From Izhakiella australiensis (lineage in GTDB: Bacteria > Pseudomonadota > Gammaproteobacteria > Enterobacterales > Enterobacteriaceae), in NCBI RefSeq assembly GCF_002006995.1, contig NZ_MRUL01000002.1:310001-374000 (forward strand): a stretch of 64,000 bases of DNA, given 5' to 3'. Below, piece after piece: positions 18,894-30,438 of the stretch. The number at the start of each line of letters is the position of its first letter. The stretch's first letter is position 1. The notes under the pieces are model-generated. The model was given only the letters and a program-made list of their open reading frames with translations, was not told the origin of the DNA and did not search any database. The translations under genes and the position numbers were made by a program.

Positions 18894-19975
18894 TACTCCT
18901 GCCCGGCCAGCGCCGCCAGCTGATCGGCCTGATGTTCATGCACAATAGGCTCAACCAGCATATCAAGTTTGCCTTCCATCACTTCGTCCAGCCGGTAGAG
19001 CGTCAGGTTAATACGGTGATCGGTCACCCTTCCCTGCGGAAAGTTATAGGTGCGGTTACGGTCGGAACGGTCACCGCTGCCCAGCAGGTTACGTCGGGTC
19101 GAGGCTTCTTCCTGCTGACGCTTCGCCGTTTCCGCCGCACGAATACGGGCGCCGAGTACCGCCAGCGCTTTCGCTTTGTTTTTATGCTGGGAGCGCTCAT
19201 CCTGACACTCCACCACAATGCCGGTGGGCAAGTGAGTAATGCGGATTGCGGAGTCGGTGGTGTTAACGTGCTGACCGCCCGCGCCCGATGAACGGAAGGT
19301 GTCGATTTTCAGGTCGCCAGGGTTAATATCCGGCATCTCCGCTTCCGGCAGTTCAGGCATAACCGCCACGGTGCAGGCCGAGGTATGAATGCGTCCCTGA
19401 GATTCCGTTTCCGGCACCCGCTGCACCCGGTGACCGCCGGACTCGAACTTAAGCCGGCCGTAAGCCCCCTCGCCGGCGATACGGGCGATAACCTCTTTGT
19501 AGCCGCCATGCTCACCGTCATTGGCACTGAGAATTTCCACCTGCCAGCGGCGGCTTTCAGCATAGCGGCTGTACATGCGAAACAGGTCGCCGGCGAAAAT
19601 CGCGGCCTCATCGCCGCCGGTCCCGGCGCGCACCTCGACGAAGCAGGAGCGGTGGTCATCAGGATCTTTTGGCAACAGTAGCACCTGCAGCTGCTGCTCC
19701 ATCTCTTCACTCTGTTCGCGCAGGGCTTTTAGCTCCTCCTGCGCCATATCACGCATTTCAACATCATCAAGCATCATTTGCGCGGCCTGCAGGTCTTCTT
19801 GTACCTGCTGCCAGCGCCGAAAACAGCTGGTCACGTCGGTAAGCTGAGCATATTCGCGCGACAGCGCCCGGAACCGCTCCTGGTCTGCAATAACGCCGGC
19901 ATCGCCGAGCATCGCTTCCACTTCTTCATGGCGTTCCTGAAGCGCTTCCAGTTTGGCGACAATAGAGGCTTTCAT
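18893..19975 (-). CDS. prfA: Peptide chain release factor 1
   Basis: 360-residue RF1, recognising UAA and UAG stops. The GGQ peptidyl-hydrolysis motif is present ([15 protein letters not shown] near residue 230), as are the [10 protein letters not shown] and [16 protein letters not shown] stretches of class I factors. The stop codon overlaps the prmC start, coupling the factor with its methylating enzyme. It lies 88 bases after hemA on the same strand. Confidence 0.97.
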   Translation of the reverse strand: MKASIVAKLEALQERHEEVEAMLGDAGVIADQERFRALSREYAQLTDVTSCFRRWQQVQEDLQAAQMMLDDVEMRDMAQEELKALREQSEEMEQQLQVLLLPKDPDDHRSCFVEVRAGTGGDEAAIFAGDLFRMYSRYAESRRWQVEILSANDGEHGGYKEVIARIAGEGAYGRLKFESGGHRVQRVPETESQGRIHTSACTVAVMPELPEAEMPDINPGDLKIDTFRSSGAGGQHVNTTDSAIRITHLPTGIVVECQDERSQHKNKAKALAVLGARIRAAETAKRQQEEASTRRNLLGSGDRSDRNRTYNFPQGRVTDHRINLTLYRLDEVMEGKLDMLVEPIVHEHQADQLAALAGQE

Positions 19976-20063
19976 CGTTGTAATAGGTACCTTGTCAAAA
20001 GAGATGAGAAAAATCGTACGGCAGAATGGACTCCGCCGCGGCTTTCGCTGCGGCGGAGTATAT

Positions 20064-21320
20064 CTAATCGAGGCTTAAACTGTTGCGAAGCAGGTGCAGG
20101 CGCTCATGGTCACCGTCGCGCGCCGCCTGCTGCAATGATTTGGTCGGCGCGTGGATCAGGCGGTTGGTCAGCTTGTGCGCCAGCTCGTTGAGTACTATTT
20201 GCGGGTCGACGCCCTGGCTTAGCGCCGCCAGCGCTTTACTTTCCAGCTCCTGGCGGATCAGCTCGGCCGAGGTACGGTATTCACGGATGGTTTCAACGGC
20301 GCTTTGCGCGCGCAACCATGACATAAACTCGCTGCTTTCCTGTAAAACGATGCTTTCCGCCTCGCGCGCGGCGGCCTGACGCTGAGCCATGTTTTTATCA
20401 ATAATCGCCTGCAGGTCGTCAACGCTATACAGATAGGCGTTAGCCAGCTTGCCGACCTCGGGTTCAACGTCTCGCGGTACCGCAATATCCACCAGCAGCA
20501 TTGGCTGATTGCGCCGCTGCTTGAGCGCACGTTCGACCATGCCTTTGCCAATAATCGGCAGCGGGCTGGCCGTTGAGCTAATAATAATATCCGCTTCGCC
20601 AAGGCGGGCGTCGATATCGGCGATACCAATCACCTCGGCCCCGACCTCATCAGCCAGCAGCTGCGCACGTTCGCGGGTACGGTTAGCGATCATCAGCTTT
20701 TGCACCCGGTGTTCGCGCAGATGGCGGGCCACCAGCTCAATGGTTTCGCCGGCGCCGACTAACAGCACGTTAACCGTAGTCAGCGATTCAAAAATTTGTC
20801 GCGCCAGCGTGCAGGCGGCAAACGCCACTGACACCGCGCTGGCGCCGATATCAGTTTCGGTACGAACGCGCTTGGCCACTGAAAAGGTTTTCTGGAACAG
20901 GCGCTCCAGTTCACTGGAGTTGGCGTGGCCGCGCATAGAATCGGCGTAGGCTTTTTTGACCTGCCCGAGGATTTGCGGCTCGCCCAGCACCAGCGAATCA
21001 AGGCCGCTGGCAACACGCATCAGATGGCTTACCGCCTCGTTTTCCTGATGCCAGTAAAGGCTGCTGCGCACGTCAGCTTCACTCACCTTATGATAATCAC
21101 ACAGCCAGCTAACCAATCTTTCCTGCAAATCGGCCTGCTGTTCAACGCTCAGATACAGTTCGGTGCGGTTACAGGTCGACAGCACCACGCCACCCTGGAC
21201 CTGCGGCTGAGCCAGCAGGCTCTCCAGCGCATGGTCGAGAATGTCCGGCGCAAAGGCTACGCGTTCGCGCAGCGCAACGGGTGCCGTTTTGTGATTGATA
21301 CCGAGTGCCAGAAGCGTCAT
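20064..21320 (-). CDS. hemA: Glutamyl-tRNA reductase
   Basis: 418-residue enzyme reducing glutamyl-tRNA to glutamate-1-semialdehyde, the first step of tetrapyrrole synthesis by the C5 route. Clear features: the catalytic Cys in [12 protein letters not shown] near residue 50, [13 protein letters not shown] near 113, the NADPH-binding stretch [13 protein letters not shown] near 185, and a C-terminal dimerisation helix. Divergent from lolB across a 227-base region. Same order as E. coli. Confidence 0.97.
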   Translation of the reverse strand: MTLLALGINHKTAPVALRERVAFAPDILDHALESLLAQPQVQGGVVLSTCNRTELYLSVEQQADLQERLVSWLCDYHKVSEADVRSSLYWHQENEAVSHLMRVASGLDSLVLGEPQILGQVKKAYADSMRGHANSSELERLFQKTFSVAKRVRTETDIGASAVSVAFAACTLARQIFESLTTVNVLLVGAGETIELVARHLREHRVQKLMIANRTRERAQLLADEVGAEVIGIADIDARLGEADIIISSTASPLPIIGKGMVERALKQRRNQPMLLVDIAVPRDVEPEVGKLANAYLYSVDDLQAIIDKNMAQRQAAAREAESIVLQESSEFMSWLRAQSAVETIREYRTSAELIRQELESKALAALSQGVDPQIVLNELAHKLTNRLIHAPTKSLQQAARDGDHERLHLLRNSLSLD

Positions 21321-21547
21321 GGTGATTTGGTCTGAGTGATCCCACAGTCGATAGGGTTATATGAGGCGCATTCTACAAGATGCTAGTTAGCAAGGAAAGG
21401 GACTCCGCGTGCTGCCGGTAAACAAACAGGCATCTCTTGTATAAATCAGGACAATTTCTCGATTGACGTGTCCGATCAGGCTGGTTAGTTTGAGCGGTTA
21501 AATTTAGCTACAATGCTAACGTCGAGTCTGAGGAGATGACCCAAGCT

Positions 21548-22171
21548 ATGTTCACACGGAACCCCCGTTTTCTGCGGCTTTTGCCGCTTGCCAGCGTATT
21601 ACTGGCCGCCTGTAGCATCAATAAACCTATGGGCCCGGGTAAAAGCCCCGACTCGCCGCAGTGGCAGCAACACCAGCAGGCGGTAAGCCAGATTACCCAT
21701 TATCAAACCCGTGGCGCTTTTGCCTATATCTCCGATAGACAAAAAGTTTATGCTCGCTTCAACTGGCAGCAAACCGCCCCCGATCGCTACCGTCTGCTGC
21801 TGACTAACCCGCTGGGCAGCACTGAGCTGCAGCTCGATGTGCAGGGTAAAGTGGTTCAGCTGATCGACAATAAAGGCAAACGCTACGTCAGCGACGATGC
21901 TGAGAAGATGATCTCGCAGCTGACCGGCATGGATATTCCGCTCAACGATCTGCGTCAGTGGATGGTGGGACTGCCGGGCGACGCCAGCGACTACACGCTT
22001 GATGATAAGTATCAGCTGAAAACCGTTGACTACAGCCGCAACGGCCAGCAGTGGAAGGTGGTATTTAATAGCTATGACAACAAGCAGAACCCCGCCCTGC
22101 CTTCTAATCTGGAGCTCACCCAGGACGGCCAGCGCATTAAGCTGCGGATGGACAGCTGGACGCTAAAATGA
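21548..22171 (+). CDS. lolB: Outer-membrane lipoprotein receptor LolB
   Basis: 207-residue lipoprotein that receives lipoproteins from LolA and inserts them in the outer membrane. The start at ATG 21548 is preferred: it gives the usual length, and the upstream AGGAG at 21531-21535 touches the other candidate ATG 21536. The lipobox is LAAC near residue 21. The mature part has the conserved [11 protein letters not shown] and [14 protein letters not shown] segments. The stop overlaps the ispE start. Confidence 0.95.
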   Translation: MFTRNPRFLRLLPLASVLLAACSINKPMGPGKSPDSPQWQQHQQAVSQITHYQTRGAFAYISDRQKVYARFNWQQTAPDRYRLLLTNPLGSTELQLDVQGKVVQLIDNKGKRYVSDDAEKMISQLTGMDIPLNDLRQWMVGLPGDASDYTLDDKYQLKTVDYSRNGQQWKVVFNSYDNKQNPALPSNLELTQDGQRIKLRMDSWTLK

Positions 22172-23037
22172 TCACAACCTGGCCCGCGCCGGCAAAGCTC
22201 AATCTGTTTTTGTACATAACCGGCCGTCGTCCCGACGGCTATCACAATTTACAGACGCTGTTTCAGTTTCTTGATTACGGCGACCTGCTGCATATTGATA
22301 CCAATAACAGCGGTGAACTACGCCTGGTTAACGAGGTGGTCGGCGTTGAGCATGACAGCAATCTGATCGTTCGCGCTGCGCGCCTGCTGCGCGAGCAGGC
22401 TATTGCCGACCATCGCCTGTCACCGCGCGCGGGCGCCGTTTTTCAGGTTGAAAAGCACCTGCCGATGGGCGGCGGGCTGGGCGGCGGCTCGTCAAATGCC
22501 GCCACCGCCCTGGTTGCGCTCAACGCGCTGTGGCAGCTGGATTATGATATCGATACCCTCGCCCGGCTCGGTCTGACGCTGGGCGCCGACGTACCGGTAT
22601 TTGTGCGCGGCCACGCCGCTTTCGCCGAAGGGGTTGGCGAGCAGCTCCAGCCGGTATCGCCGCCGGAAAAATGGTATCTGGTGATGCACCCCGGCGTCAG
22701 CGTTTCAACGCCGCTGGTTTTTAGCGATGCGGCGCTCACTCGTGATACGCCAGCGCGCGATCTTAATAGCCTGCTACAGCAAAAATTCCGTAATGATTGT
22801 GAGACAGCCGTAAGAAATCGTTTTCGCGAGGTTGATACACTTCTCGTCTGGCTGCTAGAATACGCGCCGTCGCGCCTGACAGGAACCGGGGCTTGCGTGT
22901 TCGCTGAATTTGACACCGAGTCCGCTGCTCGTCAGGTGCTGGAAAAGGCCCCGAAAGGAGTGCAGGGATTTGTGGCTAAAGGCGTTAATCTTTCGCCCTT
23001 ATATCGCACGCTTTCCGGGCATTCTGAGCTGGTCTGA
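22168..23037 (+). CDS. ispE: 4-diphosphocytidyl-2-C-methylerythritol kinase
   Basis: 289-residue GHMP-family kinase of the MEP isoprenoid pathway. It has the substrate-binding [12 protein letters not shown]-like start (residues 4-14), [14 protein letters not shown], and the ATP loop [15 protein letters not shown] near residue 95. The four-base overlap with lolB is the same as in E. coli. Complete. Confidence 0.96.
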   Translation: MITTWPAPAKLNLFLYITGRRPDGYHNLQTLFQFLDYGDLLHIDTNNSGELRLVNEVVGVEHDSNLIVRAARLLREQAIADHRLSPRAGAVFQVEKHLPMGGGLGGGSSNAATALVALNALWQLDYDIDTLARLGLTLGADVPVFVRGHAAFAEGVGEQLQPVSPPEKWYLVMHPGVSVSTPLVFSDAALTRDTPARDLNSLLQQKFRNDCETAVRNRFREVDTLLVWLLEYAPSRLTGTGACVFAEFDTESAARQVLEKAPKGVQGFVAKGVNLSPLYRTLSGHSELV

Positions 23038-23057
23038 CCGCATCACTCCGTTCCTGA

Positions 23058-24104
<1,047 letters not shown>

Positions 24105-24106
24105 TC

Positions 24107-24136
24107 ACCGCGGGATGGGTCGCCCCATCCCGCGGT
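24107..24136 (+). terminator. prs terminator hairpin
   Basis: Perfect 13-base stem ACCGCGGGATGGG / CCCATCCCGCGGT with a TCGC loop, two bases past the prs stop. No T-run follows, but the stem is long and GC-rich. Confidence 0.7.
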
Positions 24137-24388
24137 TATCCACCCGGTAGCACAAATTAATAAAGTTGCAATGTTACCCGCCTGAGGAACACCGTCTTTT
24201 CACCGCCAATAATCCCGCCAGGTCAGTAGTAAACGCGATACATCGTTATTACCCCACGATAAAATGCCGCGAAAACCACTTTACTCCCGTTAAATTTACG
24301 TTTTGTCATACTCCGGACGCGCCCCCCTACCCGCCATGATTCATAAGTGTTATTTTGCAGTGCCTCCCTGCTCAGGACCATTTCGACT

Positions 24389-25567
24389 ATGACGCTCGAC
24401 GTCTACACGCTATTTGTCTGCGAACTCTATGTGACGCTGTTTCTGGTGATCATTATGTTTTTCGCCTGGCGTGGCGCTCAGTATGACCGAACCCTGGGCT
24501 ACCTGTGCCTGGCGCTTTGTCTCACCCTGAGCGGACTCTGGCTGAGCAGCCTGCGGGCAAATGGCGCGCTGTTTTTCCCGGTAGTCGCGGGAAACATGCT
24601 GATTCTGGTGGCCTATGGCATTCTGCTGAATGCTTTTCGCGCTTTTCGCGGCGCCGCCTGCGGCTATGGCTGGTTACTGGGTATGACGCTGTGGGCGGTG
24701 CTGTGTCTGTTTCCGGCGTTTTATCACTCGCTGCCCAAACGCGTGCTGGTCTCCGCCCTGCTGTGCGTTATTTACACGGCCTTAATGATCCGTGAGCTGT
24801 ACCGCACGCGCACTATCCTGCCGGTCACCTGGTGGCCGGCGCAGCTGCTGCTATGGGTCCATATAGTTTTTAATCTGATGCGCATATTGATGGATGCCGG
24901 CGTTGCCAGTTCGCAGTATGGCGCCATCGGCGGCTCCACCTTCTCTGTCTGGGTAATTATTGAATCCATCCTGTTGGTTATCGGACTCAATTTCACCTTT
25001 CTGGCCATGGTTAACGAGCGCAACCAGCTGCAATATAAGCAGGCATCGCTGCTCGACCCGCTGACCGGCGTCTGGAACCGGCGTGCGCTCTTTCAACAGG
25101 CGGAGAAGTGTCGTCAGCAATGCAAGCGCAGCCGTCAGCCGTTAAGCGTACTGCTGTTCGACCTCGACCATTTTAAAAGCATTAACGATCGCTTCGGCCA
25201 TACCCAGGGTGACCGGACGCTGATTAATTTTTGTCAGATAGCACAGGGTCATATGCCGCTCGAAGGCTGGTTTGCCCGCCTGGGTGGCGAAGAGTTTGCT
25301 GCGGTGATGATCGTAGAAAAAGCGCAGGCGCTGGTCATCGCTGAGCTAATTCGCAGCGAAACGGCGCAGGCGCAGCCGGATGGCGTTGATTACACCGTTA
25401 GCATTGGTGTCGCCAGCGATGGCGGCGGCAGCCTGAATGTGGGTAATCTGATGACAGAAGCCGACGACGCGCTTTACCGGGCTAAAGCCCGGGGAAGAAA
25501 CTGTGTGGTGGACGCCAGGGAAATTCACCAGAATCCACCCACGCTGGCGACGGGTTTATCCGCCTAG
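24389..25567 (+). CDS. Membrane-bound diguanylate cyclase
   Basis: 392 residues from ATG 24389; an earlier in-frame start at 24347 is less likely. About six hydrophobic segments in the first 200 residues form an integral-membrane sensor of unrecognised type. The GGDEF domain covers roughly residues 220-380: LLDPLTGVWNRRAL, the FDLDHFKSINDRFGH metal/substrate region and the active loop GGEEF. The usual RxxD product-inhibition site just before GGEEF is absent (the residues there are EGWF). Predicted to make cyclic di-GMP. It lies between prs and ychH, where E. coli has dauA, and its stop overlaps the convergent ychH stop. Confidence 0.9.
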   Translation: MTLDVYTLFVCELYVTLFLVIIMFFAWRGAQYDRTLGYLCLALCLTLSGLWLSSLRANGALFFPVVAGNMLILVAYGILLNAFRAFRGAACGYGWLLGMTLWAVLCLFPAFYHSLPKRVLVSALLCVIYTALMIRELYRTRTILPVTWWPAQLLLWVHIVFNLMRILMDAGVASSQYGAIGGSTFSVWVIIESILLVIGLNFTFLAMVNERNQLQYKQASLLDPLTGVWNRRALFQQAEKCRQQCKRSRQPLSVLLFDLDHFKSINDRFGHTQGDRTLINFCQIAQGHMPLEGWFARLGGEEFAAVMIVEKAQALVIAELIRSETAQAQPDGVDYTVSIGVASDGGGSLNVGNLMTEADDALYRAKARGRNCVVDAREIHQNPPTLATGLSA

Positions 25568-25848
25568 TGTCCCGGATGATGGCGCCGGCAGCGCTTGTCG
25601 CCATAGTGGCGCAGCCAGAAGTAGCGGTCTGCCACTTTTTCTCTGCCGCCGAGGCGCGCACCCGCCAGCCAAAGCATAGCGCCGACAAAAATGGCGAATA
25701 TCGCTCCCTGAGAGAGCAATCCCGGCAGATTTAAAGCTGGCAGCTGGTTGATCACCGAACAGACAATGCCGAGGATCATTACCAGTAGACCTAGCGCCAT
25801 CAGTATATTGCCCGTAACAAAAACATATTTTCTGCTCATGACTGTCAC
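25564..25848 (-). CDS. ychH: YchH family inner-membrane stress protein
   Basis: About 94 residues with two membrane segments. It matches E. coli YchH through GNILMALGLLVMILG, the NQLPALNLP loop, FVGAMLWLAGARLGG and the C-terminal RYFWLRHYGDKRCRR. Linked in E. coli to stress resistance and biofilm; the mechanism is unknown. The true start may be the ATG four codons in. Divergent from pth, as in E. coli. Confidence 0.92.
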   Translation of the reverse strand: MTVMSRKYVFVTGNILMALGLLVMILGIVCSVINQLPALNLPGLLSQGAIFAIFVGAMLWLAGARLGGREKVADRYFWLRHYGDKRCRRHHPGH

Positions 25849-26113
25849 CTCCTGAAAAATTTGGAAATGGGCAAGCTCCGTTGCCTGACGCCTATCAGTT
25901 TAGAAAATGAACGCGGTTTAGGTTGCGCGCAGGATCACACTTATTGTTAATATTTTGACATAACTTTACTTCTATACCGCTGATTTTCCCTAAAAAAGCG
26001 AATAATCACTAAGTGTAATTATTGACTATTGCTATATCGCGTTACGCTTTGAGTTCAGCTCCGACAGGCAGTAAACTGACGCCCTGAAATGTGTTATTCA
26101 TCGGGAACATTAC

Positions 26114-26707
26114 GTGGAAGCAATTAAGCTGATCGTCGGTCTTGCCAATCCTGGCGCAGAATATGCCGCAACCCGCCACAATGCCGGCGCCTGGTATGTT
26201 GATTATCTGGCACAGCGCCACAATCAGTCGCTGAAAGATGAGCCAAAGTTTTATGGCTATACCGGACGCCTTGCTATCGCCGGGGAAGATATACGCCTGC
26301 TGGTACCGACAACCTTTATGAACCTGAGCGGTAAAGCCGTCGCGGCTATGGCTGGCTTCTACCGTATCGCGCCGGAAGAAATTCTGGTGGCCCACGATGA
26401 GCTGGACCTGCCGCCCGGCATAGCCAAGCTTAAGCAAGGGGGCGGCCACGGCGGTCACAATGGCCTGAAGGACATCATCAGCAAGCTCGGCAACAACCTG
26501 AACTTCCACCGGCTACGCATCGGCATTGGTCATCCCGGAGATCGTAATAAAGTCACCGGCTTCGTGCTCGGCAAACCTCAGCCCGCAGAGCAGAAACTGA
26601 TTGATGACGCTATCGACGAAGCGGCCCGCTGTACCGAACTCTGGCTGCGGGAAAACGATCGCCTGAAAGCGATGAATCGGCTGCACGCCTTTAAACCGCA
26701 GGGCTAA
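26114..26707 (+). CDS. pth: Peptidyl-tRNA hydrolase
   Basis: 197-residue esterase that recycles peptidyl-tRNA dropped from ribosomes. It starts at GTG 26114. Catalytic elements are visible: [17 protein letters not shown] with the catalytic His and Asn, [12 protein letters not shown], the catalytic Asp in [12 protein letters not shown], and [13 protein letters not shown]. In E. coli it is directly followed by ychF; here a minus-strand EAL gene has come between the two. Confidence 0.97.
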   Translation: MEAIKLIVGLANPGAEYAATRHNAGAWYVDYLAQRHNQSLKDEPKFYGYTGRLAIAGEDIRLLVPTTFMNLSGKAVAAMAGFYRIAPEEILVAHDELDLPPGIAKLKQGGGHGGHNGLKDIISKLGNNLNFHRLRIGIGHPGDRNKVTGFVLGKPQPAEQKLIDDAIDEAARCTELWLRENDRLKAMNRLHAFKPQG

Positions 26708-26719
26708 TGGACGTTCGGG

Positions 26720-27397
26720 TTAACCCAGACCGCGCGTCAGGCAGTTCAACGGCATAGCGGGCTCGTAATACCCCTGTACGCCCCAGATGTGACAGGCGCG
26801 CAGGGTTTCAAGCTGCTGTTTACTTTCTACCCCTTCAATAATAATGCGCTCGCTGTACTGGCTAATCTTATTAATGATCACCGGGAAAAACGCCTTGCCG
26901 ACGTTCTTCAGATAAAAACGTCTGTCCAGTTTCACCGCTTCAAATATACGCGACTGCAGCGCGTGCAGGTTGCCGAAACCGGCACCGAGGTCGTCAAGCC
27001 ACAGCCGGTATTGCAGCGCTATCAGGCTACGGATCAGCGGGTTTTCCGGCCCGTCATGCAAATTGGGAAACTTTTCCGACAGCTTGAGACGGATAAACGG
27101 CAGCTGGCTTAAAATTTGCTGAATAACCTGCGAGCCGGTAATGATGCGCGCCAGATGAAAATCAATATTAATGCCGCATACCAGATTATTGCCGAGGAAA
27201 AAATCCGCATGCTGCTCAACCACCAGCAGTTGCCTGAACAATAACCCTTCTTTTTCAGTAAACGATAACTGCGAATAACTACCGCGCGCCGCGGCTCGTT
27301 CATCCTGCCACTCGCTCTCAGCGCAGAGGCTAAGGTCCACGCCGATTAGCTCGCCGTCAGGCGCATGGATTGGCGCGCAAATAAATTCATTGGTCAT
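26720..27397 (-). CDS. Degenerate EAL-domain protein, YdiV-like
   Basis: 225 residues from ATG 27397; the frame stays open to 27553, so the start is uncertain. It resembles a shortened EAL domain: LSEKFPN where active enzymes have an ELTEN-type motif, LWLDDLGAGFGNL (DDFG-like), VKLDRRFY, IIIEGVES (EGVE-like) and GVQGYYEPAMP (QGYL-like). The N-terminal EAL triplet itself is replaced by GVDLSLC. Several metal and substrate residues are therefore changed, so a regulatory role by protein binding (as for YdiV/RflP on FlhDC) is more likely than cyclic di-GMP hydrolysis. This is inferred from motifs. It is antisense-oriented between pth and ychF, which are adjacent in E. coli. Confidence 0.72.
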   Translation of the reverse strand: MTNEFICAPIHAPDGELIGVDLSLCAESEWQDERAAARGSYSQLSFTEKEGLLFRQLLVVEQHADFFLGNNLVCGINIDFHLARIITGSQVIQQILSQLPFIRLKLSEKFPNLHDGPENPLIRSLIALQYRLWLDDLGAGFGNLHALQSRIFEAVKLDRRFYLKNVGKAFFPVIINKISQYSERIIIEGVESKQQLETLRACHIWGVQGYYEPAMPLNCLTRGLG

Positions 27398-27777
27398 ATA
27401 GTTTGCCGTTGCGATACTGCCGGTTAAAAAAATCGCACCTGTTCCCGCGCCGGTGAATACATCAGCCGGGAGTGTCTCTGCGCGATTAGCTGTTTTATCG
27501 GCACCGGCAGCAGCAAACTTTATTGGTTTTCTGCAACAATATTGCAATATCACCCCGCCCTGTTTCCCGGTAAACCCGGCCTGCCTTTAACTGCGATAGC
27601 AAAGCGCCTGACCTCGCCCGCAGCGCACAGTGCAAGTCATGCGGCAAGTTGACGTTTAGCGATTAAATCGCCCCCAATCAACGGGTATTTATGTGTATAA
27701 TGCTGGCAGTTTTTTCAAGTTATCATCAGCCCGTTAATATAGCGTGTTGAAATAAAAGCAATTAAGGTGATGTAACC
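27398..27777. other. Intergenic region with probable ychF promoter
   Basis: 380 bases between the EAL gene and ychF. A perfect TATAAT at 27696-27701, preceded by TGTG, is a likely -10 for ychF, about 77 bases before its start codon; no good -35 was found at 17 bases. The left part is an open continuation of the EAL reading frame without domain features. Confidence 0.4.
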
Positions 27778-28869
27778 ATGGGTTTTAAATGCGGTATCGT
27801 GGGTCTGCCAAACGTTGGAAAATCCACCCTGTTCAATGCGCTGACCAAAGCGGGCATTGAAGCAGCTAACTTCCCGTTCTGTACCATTGAGCCGAATACC
27901 GGCGTGGTTCCCATGCCTGACCAGCGTCTGGACCAGCTGGCTGAAATCGTTAAGCCACAGCGCACAGTGCCCACCACGATGGAGTTCGTTGATATTGCCG
28001 GTCTGGTAAAAGGCGCTTCCAAAGGCGAAGGGCTGGGTAATCAGTTCCTGACTAATATTCGCGAAACCGAGGCTATCGGCCACGTAGTGCGCTGCTTTGA
28101 GAACGACAATATCATTCACGTTTCCGGCAAGGTCAATCCGGCGGAAGATATTGACGTTATCAACACCGAGCTGGCGCTTTCAGATCTGGAAACCTGCGAG
28201 CGCGCTTTGCACCGCATCCAGAAAAAAGCCAAAGGCGGCGATAAAGACGCTAAAAACGAGCAGGCAGTGCTGGAGAAATGCCTGCCGCATCTGGGAAATG
28301 CCGGCATGCTGCGCGCCCTCGGCCTCTCCGCCGAAGAGAAAGCCGCGATCCGCTACCTGAGCTTCCTGACCCTGAAGCCCACCATGTACATCGCCAACGT
28401 CAACGAAGACGGTTTCGAAAACAACCCCTACCTTGACCAGGTGCGCGCGATTGCTGAGCAGGAAGGTTCGGTTGTGGTACCGGTTTGCGCCGCAGTGGAA
28501 TCCGACATCGCCGAGCTGGACGACGAAGAGCGCGATGAATTTATGGCGGAGTTAGGCCTGGAAGAACCGGGGCTCAACCGGGTCATCCGCGCGGGTTATT
28601 CTTTGTTAAACCTGCAAACCTACTTCACCGCCGGCGTAAAAGAAGTGCGCGCATGGACCATCCCCGTTGGCGCAACCGCGCCGCAAGCGGCAGGTAAAAT
28701 CCATACCGATTTTGAAAAGGGCTTTATTCGCGCTCAGACCATCGGCTTTGATGACTTTATCAGCTACAAAGGCGAACAGGGAGCCAAAGAAGCCGGCAAG
28801 ATGCGCTCCGAAGGTAAAGAATACATCGTTAAAGATGGCGACGTGATGAACTTCCTGTTTAACGTCTGA
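27778..28869 (+). CDS. ychF: Redox-regulated ATPase YchF
   Basis: 363-residue Obg-family P-loop NTPase that binds ribosomes and prefers ATP. Motifs: G1 [15 protein letters not shown] at residues 8-22, the G3 [10 protein letters not shown] region, NVNEDG in the modified G4 position, and a C-terminal TGS-type domain ending [12 protein letters not shown]. Start has AAGGTGATG upstream. Highly conserved, normal length. Confidence 0.97.
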   Translation: MGFKCGIVGLPNVGKSTLFNALTKAGIEAANFPFCTIEPNTGVVPMPDQRLDQLAEIVKPQRTVPTTMEFVDIAGLVKGASKGEGLGNQFLTNIRETEAIGHVVRCFENDNIIHVSGKVNPAEDIDVINTELALSDLETCERALHRIQKKAKGGDKDAKNEQAVLEKCLPHLGNAGMLRALGLSAEEKAAIRYLSFLTLKPTMYIANVNEDGFENNPYLDQVRAIAEQEGSVVVPVCAAVESDIAELDDEERDEFMAELGLEEPGLNRVIRAGYSLLNLQTYFTAGVKEVRAWTIPVGATAPQAAGKIHTDFEKGFIRAQTIGFDDFISYKGEQGAKEAGKMRSEGKEYIVKDGDVMNFLFNV

Positions 28870-28927
28870 TTGATTTCTGTTGCCTCATGAGGTGTCAGAA
28901 CATCTTATGAAGCTCGCAAAAACCGAT

Positions 28928-28953
28928 AAAATCCACGCAATCGTGTGGATTTT
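28928..28953. terminator. Terminator downstream of ychF
   Basis: Stem AAAATCCAC / GTGGATTTT with an 8-base loop, followed by TTGTTTT. A-rich on the left, so it could also work on the opposite strand. Confidence 0.8.
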
Positions 28954-28971
28954 TGTTTTCATAGCGTATGG

Positions 28972-29100
28972 AGAAATTATGGCACCAGAGGCGATAAATA
29001 ATCCGGTGCCGACGGAGCCGCCAATGGCGATTATGAACATGTGACAGCGTTTGAGCACATGCCGCAGCCCCGTAGGCGAGGACGGTTCACCAGATGACAT
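28972..29100 (-). pseudogene. 5' stub of an amino-acid permease gene
   Basis: From ATG 29100 (CAGG upstream) the frame encodes about 43 residues like the N-terminus of LysP-type amino-acid permeases: MSSGEP, LRHVLKRCHM, then IAIGGSVGTGLFIASGA, the first membrane helix motif of that family. After that the similarity stops and the frame runs into the ychF terminator. Everything past the first helix has been lost, so this is a deletion remnant. Confidence 0.6.
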
Positions 29101-29207
29101 CTTAATACCTGATGAAAAAGACACGCAGTAACGCCGTGGCGTCCAGCTATTCAGCGAACAAGAAAATGGATTTGACAGCAGGCCGGTCGGCCCGCCGGAA
29201 TACACCA

Positions 29208-29489
29208 CTACAGCGTCATGATCATTTCATGCCAGGCCATGCCGCCATGATCTGACTCCGATGGCTTGATATAGGCGTAGCCGAATTTGCCGTAGAGCTC
29301 AACGTGACGCGTCTTGCACATAAGATGAATTGTTTTCTTGCCCCTCTGTCTCATCTCACAGATAAAGGCACGCATCATCAAACCGGCATAACCCTTTCCC
29401 TGATAAGCCGGATCAAGCACTACTGACATGATCACAACGTTTGGCGCGGCATCATCATGGCCGATCAGCTCTTTGAACTCTTCAGGGCG
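29208..29489 (-). pseudogene. 3' fragment of a GNAT acetyltransferase gene
   Basis: About 93 codons encode the C-terminal half of a GNAT N-acetyltransferase: VVLDPAYQGKGYAGLMM is the acetyl-CoA binding motif A, followed by ELYGKFGYAYI. The upstream half is missing; the frame meets a TGA at 29490-29492, inside the 3' end of the AhpD-like gene. A GTG at 29435 might still start a 75-residue peptide, but the N-terminal part of the fold would be absent. Confidence 0.7.
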
Positions 29490-29815
29490 TCAAAAGCATC
29501 AAGCGCATGTGCGGTGTAGGTAAGCGCTGCGCCGGTATTGAGTGAAATCGCTACAGCCAGTGCTTCGGCAATCTCTTCGCGTGTTGCACCGTGTTTAGCT
29601 GCCGCTTTAACGTGTACTGACAGGCAACCGTCGCAACGGGTAGTGATGGCGACGGCAAGAGCAATCAGCTCATGAGTTTTGGCATCCAGATGACCTTTTT
29701 CTGAAGCCCCCGCATCCATTTTCATCAAGCCTTTCATGAACTCAGGCTGTAATTGCGCATATTTGTTGACTACGCCCAGTAATTCATTTCGGTGATCGTT
29801 CCAGTCTAACAGCAT
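29465..29815 (-). CDS. AhpD-like carboxymuconolactone decarboxylase family protein
   Basis: 116 residues from ATG 29815 (GGAG seven bases upstream). It has the AhpD core motif with the redox pair Cys-x2-Cys and following His: TTRCDGCLSVHVKAA, then EIAEALAVAISLNTGAA. Such proteins act as small peroxidatic or alkylhydroperoxide-linked reductants; the exact substrate here is unknown. It lies 43 bases downstream of the small monooxygenase-like gene on the same strand, probably one unit, divergent from a LysR gene. Confidence 0.85.
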   Translation of the reverse strand: MLLDWNDHRNELLGVVNKYAQLQPEFMKGLMKMDAGASEKGHLDAKTHELIALAVAITTRCDGCLSVHVKAAAKHGATREEIAEALAVAISLNTGAALTYTAHALDAFDALKSSKS

Positions 29816-29858
29816 AATGTTCTCCAATTATTTAAATGCTGACCGTCAAGGCGTTAAT

Positions 29859-30140
29859 TTAAGCGACGTTATAAATACGAACGTCTGGCGCCTGATTCAG
29901 ATAGGGTTTCAGTGCTTCGACAACGTCCTGAGAGCACAACTCAGAGCTTAGATACGCCTTAGCCTGTTCTTCAGTGTTAAAGCCGTGCAGAACCTGAACG
30001 TCTTCCGGGCGGACAAGAAGTTCTTTGGAAACTGCCCCGTCAATTTTTGACAGGAATGGCGCCTTGTATTTCTGGTATACCCCGGCTGCCGCCTGGCAAT
30101 TTTCGTTACTGATGTCCAACGTGATTTGCAGATAAGTCAT
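29859..30140 (-). CDS. Small antibiotic-biosynthesis-monooxygenase-like protein
   Basis: 93 residues with the pattern of a dimeric alpha/beta barrel (ABM/quinol monooxygenase type): an N-terminal strand TYLQITLDIS, a central VLHGFNTEEQAKAYLSS segment and a C-terminal strand DVRIYNVA. CAGGAG lies before the ATG. With the AhpD-like gene behind it, it may handle a reactive quinone or aldehyde; this is a guess from context. Confidence 0.6.
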   Translation of the reverse strand: MTYLQITLDISNENCQAAAGVYQKYKAPFLSKIDGAVSKELLVRPEDVQVLHGFNTEEQAKAYLSSELCSQDVVEALKPYLNQAPDVRIYNVA

Positions 30141-30438
30141 AACGAACTCCTGGCTCAGATGGCGTTAACCCCACATCGGGGAAAGTCATCGTGTTAATCG
30201 TTGTCGTCAGCAGAAGCGCACAACGCCAGCACGCCCTGTATTGCGGTGCGCTGAAGAAATCAATTGAACAATCCAGTTAAAGAAATACTTTTTAATTCAC
30301 TCGCGTTCTCTCATGTGAAGCATTGCTCTGGCGTCATTTAAGCGCTGCGTTTCTCCTGCTGTTGTGCATTATGTGAATATAAATTATCGTTAACAAACGA
30401 GATAATCTTGCCTGACAACAAAGAAATTCTTTCTTCTG

